64,000 nt of DNA from Serilophus lunatus. Its lineage: Eukaryota > Chordata > Aves > Passeriformes > Eurylaimidae. The position numbers and the translations under genes were made by a program. The notes below the pieces were generated by a model that saw only the letters and a list, made by a program, of their open reading frames with translations, was not told the origin of the DNA and made no database searches. Below, one piece after another: positions 43,001 to 52,000 of the stretch (its first letter is position 1; each line of letters starts with the position of its first letter). The stretch is from positions 372,001-436,000 of the forward strand of contig VXBA01001795.1 in assembly GCA_013399895.1 (NCBI GenBank), given 5' to 3'.

Positions 43001-46000
43001 GCTTAAATGAAATCTGCTGAGACTGTCTCAGTCTTCAGAGTTTGTACTTCTAGAGATGTCGTAAAATAATTGTCTTACGATGTAAAAATCTCATCTACAA
43101 GGAAAAATGGTGAAGTTTTACAAATAATTGTTTTATGATGAATAAGTGAATTTTGAATTCCATTGAAAAAATTACATTTTATATATCTATAATGGAATCA
43201 TAGAATACTTTGAATTGGAAGGGACCTTTAAAGGCCAGGTAGTTCAACCCCCTTACAATGAACAGTGGCATCTTCAACTAGATCAGGTTGTTCAGAGCCC
43301 AGCCCAACCTGACCTCCAATGTTTCCAGGAATGAACTTCTCTGGGCAATGTGTTCCAGTGTTTCACAACCCCCAATATTAAAAAAGTCTTCCTTATACCT
43401 AGTCTGAAAACCAATATCTATAGAGATCTTATATTGGGGTGTCCCAGAACTGAATGCAGTATTGCAGGTGAGGTGTCACAAGAGCGAAGTTCAGGGGAGG
43501 ATCACCTCCCTTGACCTGCTAGTCACTGAAATAAAAAATAACCTCAAAATGAAAAACATTCCTTTGCATTTAAAATGTTGGGTTTAAATACAAGAAAGAT
43601 GTGGACCTGCTGGAGCAAGTCCAGATGAGGACCATGAAGATCCTCAGAGGGCAGGAGCAACTCTCTTAGCCATATAGGCTGAGATAGCTGTGGTTGTTCG
43701 GCCTGGAGTAGACAAGTCTCCAGGGAGACCATACCGCACCCTTCCAGTGTGTAAAGGAGGCCTACAAGAAAGCTGGACAGAATTTTTTACAAGGATGTGT
43801 AATGACAGGACAAGGGGCAATGTCTTAAACTGAAAGAGTTTAGATTTAGATTAGATATTAGGAAGAAATTCTTTGTCATGAGGGTGGTGAAGCACTGGAA
43901 CATGTTGCCCAGAGAAGTTGTGGATGCACCATTTCTGGAACTGATCAAGACCAGGCTGGATGGTGTTTTGAGCAAGATGGTGTAGCGGAGGGTGTCTCGT
44001 TGAAACTAAGTATTCTTTAAAGTCCTTTCCAATCTGAACCATTCCATGATTCTATGAAATGTCTAGATCTTCTTTGTTTCATCCATAGTTTTTAAATTCT
44101 TAAGATTGAATTTTATCAAAGTCTCGTGCAGACAGATGAAAAGCTTGGTAAAAGCAGTCACAAGTCTTTTTACTGCTAAATTGAACACATCACTTGTCTA
44201 CCCAAGCTGAAGCAGTAACACATCACCAGTTAGATAAAGTGCATCCAATGGAATGGGTCAGTTATCCCTGGGTTTGGGACTGGTGCTGTGCTACAGTAAG
44301 TGGTCAGCAGTCTTTTAGGTGAGCCCATTTGCTTTCTCATTGCAAGGGACTAACACGACCCCTGTTGTCAGTCATTTCTCTCTCAGCTGGAGACACAGTG
44401 ATTGATAAGAATTGTCAGCTTAGGAAAACAGATGATCTATGTACAAACTTGGTATACCCTCAAGGCCTTTTCAGTTACTTTTCTTGTAATATGAGGGTGC
44501 CAGAAGACCTTTATAGTCCATGTATAAACCATATGTGTGTGTGTATATATATATATACACAAACATGTAATATTTGCCAAACATGTAATAAATATGTAAT
44601 ATATATATGTGCTTATTCTGCTTCAAACGTGCTGCAACTTCAAAGCCATTTCAGTACTTCTTTCCCCTGTAGTTATCTTTCTAAAATATAATCTGCCTCA
44701 CAAATATCATCACAATCATGTCCTCAAGTGTACGTTTTCAAGGGAATGTTGGTCTGTGGAGCTGCAGGTTCATCCCATCCTGCATTAATGCCTCAAGAAC
44801 TAATGCTAAGAAAGCTGTTCTGAGTCCTCTTAACTGATAAGTGACTCTCACTTCTTATCAGTGTAGCAAGTAATAACAAGAGTTTTGTAAACAGACATCA
44901 CTAGGTTTTGCTTTTTTAATCTGTCTCTATCCTTGACCACACAAGAAACATGAGGATATGACAAGAGAAAAGCATCTCAAGTTTTTAATTAAATATTAGG
45001 GCATTCATTTAGAAGCAAGGAAATAGGAAGGGGCACATTAGCAACTACTTTGCCATGGCCAGGATAATTGCCTTCAGTCCTCCTTCAGTCAAGGATATTC
45101 CATTAGCTCTCCTTTTGCATTTTCATTGGCCACTGAGAGGACATTGATGTGTAGGGAATGAGAAAGTTCATCAACAAGGGAAACACCTGTTTCCTAACAG
45201 CTGGTAAGTGATTTTGCCTGCAGGGAACTGCTAAAAGTTTCACTTGATGAGTGGCATATCACTGGAAAAGGACACAGTCATCAGCCTGAGTAGATGTCTG
45301 TTGCCTGGAGGACATCATTTTCTGTGGAGTCATTGTGGCCAGGCAGGTGAAAGCTAAATTCAAAGAGTCGCATTCATGACATTTTAGATTTGGATTTCAG
45401 CTACAGCTATAATAGATCCTAAATGCATCCTAAACCCTGATGGGAATCTCATACAAGTTCTGCTTCAGGTGGAGCAGATGATTTCTTAAGGTTTCAATTT
45501 GATTTCTCTGGTGCTGTTGGGTAAATCAACACAGTTTGCATCTGAAGGGGCTGTATCATTTTTTGTAACCATATTTTATGATTACCGGCAAGTAATACCT
45601 TTAACTTCTCATAGAGGTGAACAGAATGACTCTGGCATACAAGTGATCCAAGCAGACAACTCAAAGCTGCAATCTACTCTTGCAGACAATATAAACCGAC
45701 AGTGTGATTGCGTGACTTCAGAACAAGACTGTGCTTTAGACCCTCAGGAAATACTTATCAAGTGTAACTATTAAACACAGAACCCTCAGAATTCTGATCA
45801 CTCAAACATGCATGTGAGGTGTTTTATTACACTAAGTCCTTCCTTGGTAATGCAGCATTTTCATGTTTAGACAGTGTTAAAGCTTGTTTTTAAAAATGTT
45901 CCAGTGGAAATACTATATACATGGGATTTTTCCATGTTCATTGTTTTTCATGCTTACTTTTTAACATTGCTATTTGTTTTCACCCTGTTCTTCTGCAGCA

Positions 46001-49000
46001 GTCAAGATCATGGAAGAACCAGAATCATCAGGCGATGACATTTTTGTTACAGCCAGCACTTATGAAACGTTGCCTATCTTTATTGATTCAAGTGATCTCT
46101 CTACCACGCAGCCTGAAGGTGTTATTACAGATGTGCTATCACCAGACCAAATAGCACCACTGCCTGCAGCAACGAGCCCATCCTACAGCCCCTCTGAGAT
46201 TATTGAACAATCCCTTGAATTACCAGATTACTCAGCACCTACTCCTGAGAGCGTTCCTCCTGATGTTGCTGGGATGGGAGTGCAGGATATCGCTGCCGAG
46301 TTAGATCACATCGGTGAGATAAGCACAGCAGCTCTAGATGAAGGGGAGCACGGCAGTGGTTACATCTCAGTGCTGACAACTGAGCCTGCAGAAGCTACCC
46401 CAGCTCCTACGTTGAAGTATGTAACTACCAGCTCCATGACAACTGCAGCCAAAGGCAAAGAGCTCGTGGTTTTCTTCAGCCTGAGGGTAACCAACATGCA
46501 CTTTTCTGATGACCTCTTCAATAGGAGCTCAACGGAATACAAAGCACTGGAACAACAGTTCATGCAACTGGTGAGTGAAAAATCAACTTGAACAACATAT
46601 GTGGTAGTTGAGTACAGTTGAAAGGAATACACTGAATTGCACTATGAGACTGTGCTACAGTCAGTCTGATAAACTATATTTTTAAGGGACCCATAAACCT
46701 CATGCAGTATGAAGACAGATTTTATGAAGGCAGTGACGAAAATTTTTACTTATTCAAGAGACAACAGACAAATGCCTGGAATCTAATTTATTTGGCTTTT
46801 TCTTAGGTTCACGTCGACATCTAAGACTTGTGTCGGCTTGCTGGATTTTAGAGTAGACCTTTAAAAATATATCATAGCTTAGCAGGGGGACTGTGAATAG
46901 ATATGGATTTTCTCTGTGGGTACAATAGGGCAGCAGGTCAGCTCAGTAACATGCCTATTATGCTATGCCCTAACCTGCCTGGATTGAATGCTTGAAAATA
47001 ATTAAAGTTGGCTTTTGACTGAGTAATTTTTTTCTCTTCCAGATGAATAAACCGCCCTGCTGTTACGTATTTCATTACAGGGGAAATTGCTGCCCTTCCT
47101 TCTCAATCTAATATTGAGAAAAACATAGAACTCCACAAGAAGATAGTGCTAAATAAAAAAGTTAATTTGTTGGTGGAGTTTAACAATTGTATTAAATTCA
47201 GAGAAATAAGTGTGTGATGTGTGTACTTGATAATAAAAAGTGACTATAAGAGAAATTAATAGCAGGCAGACACTAATAGCAAGGTAAGATAAAGGCAAAT
47301 TTGATTTTTTTTTAAATTTTTTAAATGTTTTGCAGCTACTTCCATACCTCCAGTCCAACCTTACAGGTTTTAAGCACTTGGAAATACTTAACTTTAGAAA
47401 TGGAAGTGTGATTGTGAACAGCAAAATGAAATTTGCCAGGACAGTGCCATACAATATCACGGAAGCAGTACACTGTGTTTTGGAAGATTTCTGTGATGCT
47501 GCAGCTCAACACCTCAATTTGGAGATTGACAGCTATTCCTTGGATATCGAGCCAGGTAAGATTGCATTACTAATGCATGCACAAAGTCAAAACCAAGTAG
47601 ACAATATTTTTTAGATTGCTACAGCTCCAGAAGTATGACCATTTTGGAAATAACCGCTCTAGCAATAGCCTTCCAATGATTGGGAATAATAAGAAAAACC
47701 AAGATGCTGCAAATTATCTGTAGACATATTTTCATATTAAAATGAAGCTGGGTGGAGCTGTTGGTCTGTGCATGTTCACTGACTGCTTTTCAAAGCCGAA
47801 CAGCGACCCTGTAGAATAAGGAATAAGGCCTGGGTGAAGACAAGCATAAGAAATGCTCACGTGCAGTTTACAGGCGTGACATGCAAGTCTTACACCTGAG
47901 TATAGACACATAATTTCTGATGATTATTGCAATATTGTAAACAAACCGGTGTTTAGAACATCATTAAATCTTTTTTAACAGGCTACAGAGTTCAAGACTG
48001 ATAGAGGTAATTTCTAGGAATAATTGGATTCTACAGGTACTCAGTAATCAGAACATGACTACTTGTAGCACTCCGTGGATTTGTAATTACAGAATACTTC
48101 TGAATTTAATACCTTGCAAATAAGTCATAGTCTTTGTTAAAATGTGGAAAGTCAGTATTAACACATCTAGACACTATTGTTATGTCAGAAGCTTAACGTT
48201 TTCAAAAACTACATTGTTTTATAAAACTTGAAGCCTGAATCTATCTTCAGGTTCTGAAGGGCTGAATTTAATTTCATTGTCATGGAGAATAATGATACTA
48301 ATATGTGAGTATGCAGATACCTTTAAACATTTTGGTTAAGCTGTCTTTTTATGTACAGATCTCTGAAAATTCCATAACAAAAGTCCATTTATAATTCATT
48401 CAGGCAGTTTCTAATCAGTTTTCATTTTATATATCTCCTTTTGGCCACTAAAAGCATAGGAAGTTTGTGGAAATCACAGTATTCAAACCTTCAGGTACTG
48501 CCATAATAAATTGATGTTCTGGTGAATAAATAGTTGAGTTAATTATAAAAAGTGAACTTTGGGCTACCACACATTCCCTGCTTTAGTAGTAAACTTTCAT
48601 TAAATAAAAAGTAAAATGAGAAAGTTACTAAAATGCAAACATAAATATTTAGAAATTTTTCATCTTCATCCATATTGGCTGCTTTACTGATATAATATTT
48701 TGAGAAAACAATATTATACTTTTGTTGAGAAAGCTGTTCTTTCAAGGCTTATGAGCAGTAGTAAAATTTCAAAATACCAGAAATTGTGTTTAGAAAGCCA
48801 GTATATTCCCATGCAAGTATTTAAAACCTCTACTGTGTTTTCATTTCAGAAAGCAAACAAATAAACAAATCTGTTTAGTAAATTAAGGTAATATAAGCAA
48901 ATTCCTATTTCTTGTGAAAATAAGAGCCTTCTAGAAGTAATGATGTTCTACCAAATTGAAATGCTGATGGGGACTGACAGTCCAAAATATAGACCAACAT

Positions 49001-52000
49001 TCAGCAGCTGCCAAGGTCTGACTGTATTGGTCATAAATAATACCAAAGTACACATCAAATCAACATGGATATTGTATATAGCAAGGGGAAATTGTGCATG
49101 CTAGAACTCACTAGTCTAAAATTCAAAACAGGAACAAGAATTATAGTGGGGATAAAAGTGAACAGCTCTGATGGATTAATTTCTACCGCTGAAGCATATC
49201 ACAGTGTGTGTCTGAGATTTCCAGTACTATTATAAAATGCACATTTTTCACTGAAATTAGTATTATTGAACATCTACTACAGAGCATATAGCAGCTGCAG
49301 AAGAAAATTCTCAGCCCAGTAAATACCTGCAGGTACAATAGTATCCAGTACAATGTTCTTTTTAAGGGCCACATAGCCCAGTTCATACTCCCACTTCCTT
49401 CTCCGCATTCTCATTTCCCAATTTTGTACCTTTTTTTTTCACTTTCTGGATTCACACATTTACAGAAACAGTTTGCTAACAAGTACAGAATTTGTATCCC
49501 TTGGTCTGCTTCTCATCTTTTGCCTTCTGAGGGTTTTACCCCATAGTACACAAGAAACAGGCTCTGTGAGACAAGATTGGTGGATGCACCCATTCACTTC
49601 ATAACCCCAACACCACAGGTTGGGCTGAGCACTGAGTTAAAATTACTTGGCCTTCCCAGAGACATCAGCAGGGTTCTTTTCACTCAGTCCCACAGAGGCA
49701 TCCCTTACTAATATTTAAAAGACAAAAAAAAAAATGGCCTGCAAGCACATATTTTCTTTAGACCATGACAATATTTCTAGGTCGCAGATCTTAATATTGT
49801 GCAATATTCAATAACCTAATTCCCTCCCCCATGTCCTAACTTATATGCTGCAGATCATTACAGCTGAAACTATTTCTCACACATAAGCAAGGCCCTAGCA
49901 CAGCATCTATGAATATAAAACTAGCACTTCCAGTAAAAACAAATATGGAAATCCTTGTCAGTGAGATGAAAATAAAATGACAGCTTAGCAGTGATGGGGT
50001 AAATAAATGCAGAAGTCAATATAAGCTTGAATGCTTGCTGTGTCATCTACAGGAAGAAGGATGTGTGTCCTTTTATGCTAGACTACATCCTCCTATTAAC
50101 ATGCCCAAGTGGCAGGCCAGTAAACAGGAATTGTTTTCTTTAGCTGCCATAAAGCTTGCCAAGTTACTTTGCAGTAATGCTTCAATTAATGATTTATCCT
50201 TTACAGCTGATCAGGCAGACCCATGCAAATTCATGGCATGTGACAAGTTTTCCGAATGCATAATGAACGAGTGGACAAAAGAGGCTGACTGCCTTTGTAA
50301 GCCTGGTTATGCCAGCCAAGACGGATTGCCCTGTCAGAGCCTGTGCGAACTGGAACCGCATCTGTGTGTCAATGGTGGGAAATGTGAGTTAGTTCCAGGA
50401 AGAGGAGCTGTCTGCAGGTAAATAGACGGTGATGAACATCAATTCTCTTAGCCCCCTGACAATGTCTACAGCACAACCATCAGGGCTGAGTACATACATG
50501 TCAACAGCACAAACTATGCTAATAAGCCAAAACCCTCAACATTCAAGTTTTAATGCTTTAAGTTACACTGCAGCATTTTTCTAAAGTATAAAAAGTCTCA
50601 CCATAGATAAATCCATTTCAGCCTGTTAGTACACACAGAACACCATGACCTAGTAATGTTTTAGAGATGCCTCAGAAATTTACGAGAAATTCAGCATCAT
50701 TGGCAGAGGTGACACAAACAAACAAAACGATCCAATTCTTTTCATATTTCCAAAGACATACAGAAATTGGAAGTAACACATTCATGGTTTGGCTATTGGT
50801 TATATAGTAGCACTTTAAGAAATTACATTTTCCTAAGATGCGTTAAAAAGGAAACCTATATTCATATAAACACACCTATGGGCACTACTCTGACTCCAGA
50901 TCACCCAACAAAGCTGAGGATGCTACTGGGGCTTTCTGGGAAAGACTTGAGTATTAGCAGCTCCTCCTAATTGCAAATATAGTCCATAAGGATTTTCACA
51001 TGAAATTATCTTAAGTCAATATTGAGAATTTCACAGTACTTGAACACATTCATTCTATTTTTAAAGTATTGAGTTTCTTCTCATTTTAAGACTAAACAAT
51101 CCAAAGCATATGTGAAACTGTATATTAGACTGGTACACAGGGCCTCACCAGACATGTGTATCAGAAAAAAAAAAAAAGTTGGAACTCTTGCATTTGTTTA
51201 TTCTCTCCTAATATTGACTTGACTAGGTTAATGATAGGTCTTTTAACATAAAAAAATAAGGTCACTGAGTAAATTATCTGTATGATAATTTCACTGTAAC
51301 AAAAATACTGCCATAATCCCTTTCTTCAGTGGGCATCACAGAAAGAATAATAGAAGATTATACTGAATTTACCACAGTTACTGTGAAATTCAGAGTCACA
51401 TTACTTGCAGAGTCACAGTAGTGCAGCAGCAGTAGTCTGTCAGCTAGAAATGGCCTCTTCAATCTTTACTGATAGCAAGGGGTACAGGTACAGGCTTCTT
51501 CTCCAAGAGTGATGCATTAATAACACTTCCTTTTTGAAAAAGCAAAACTCAATGTACAGTAATAATCAAACCATCATTGGGAATTACAAAAGTGTTAAAA
51601 GTAATAAGTATTTTTGTGAATTATAGCAAGTTACATACTTACCACCAGTCTCAGACTGACAGCTATCAGTCAGTCGGCAATTTGCCCTCGTACAGTCTAC
51701 AATTTGCCCTTGTTTTGTGTGTGCATTCACTCAGCACCATGCTAGTTTTTCCACTTACTGGAACCCTTGTGTTCTCACACAAATTGTGGCAATCTTCTCC
51801 CTTGCTTTAAAGGAAGCTATTTATAGAATCATAGATTCATTAAGGTTGGAGAAGACCTCCAAGATCATTGAGTTGGGCCTTTGACTAAACCTCACTGTGT
51901 CAACTAAGCCATAGCAGGGAGTGCCACATCCAATCATTTCTTGAACACTTCTGGAGAAGATGACTCCGCCACTTCCATGAGCAGTCCGTTCCAAAGAATG

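Larger units (their letters stand above)
29266..46001 (+). other. IMPG1 intron 12 (16.7 kb)
   Basis: The longest intron. It holds a tRNA-derived SINE (about 40214-40363) just after a GT microsatellite (40055-40104), two CR1 fragments in opposite orientation (43191-43530 and 43588-44062), a GT/TA tract (44533-44560) and one N (32671). A weak candidate exon lies at 45617-45763. I saw no other exon or repeat family. Confidence 0.7.

Noticed and set aside
44329..44691. 120-codon ORF on + strand in intron 12
   Set aside because: Runs through a GT/TA microsatellite and has no domain features.
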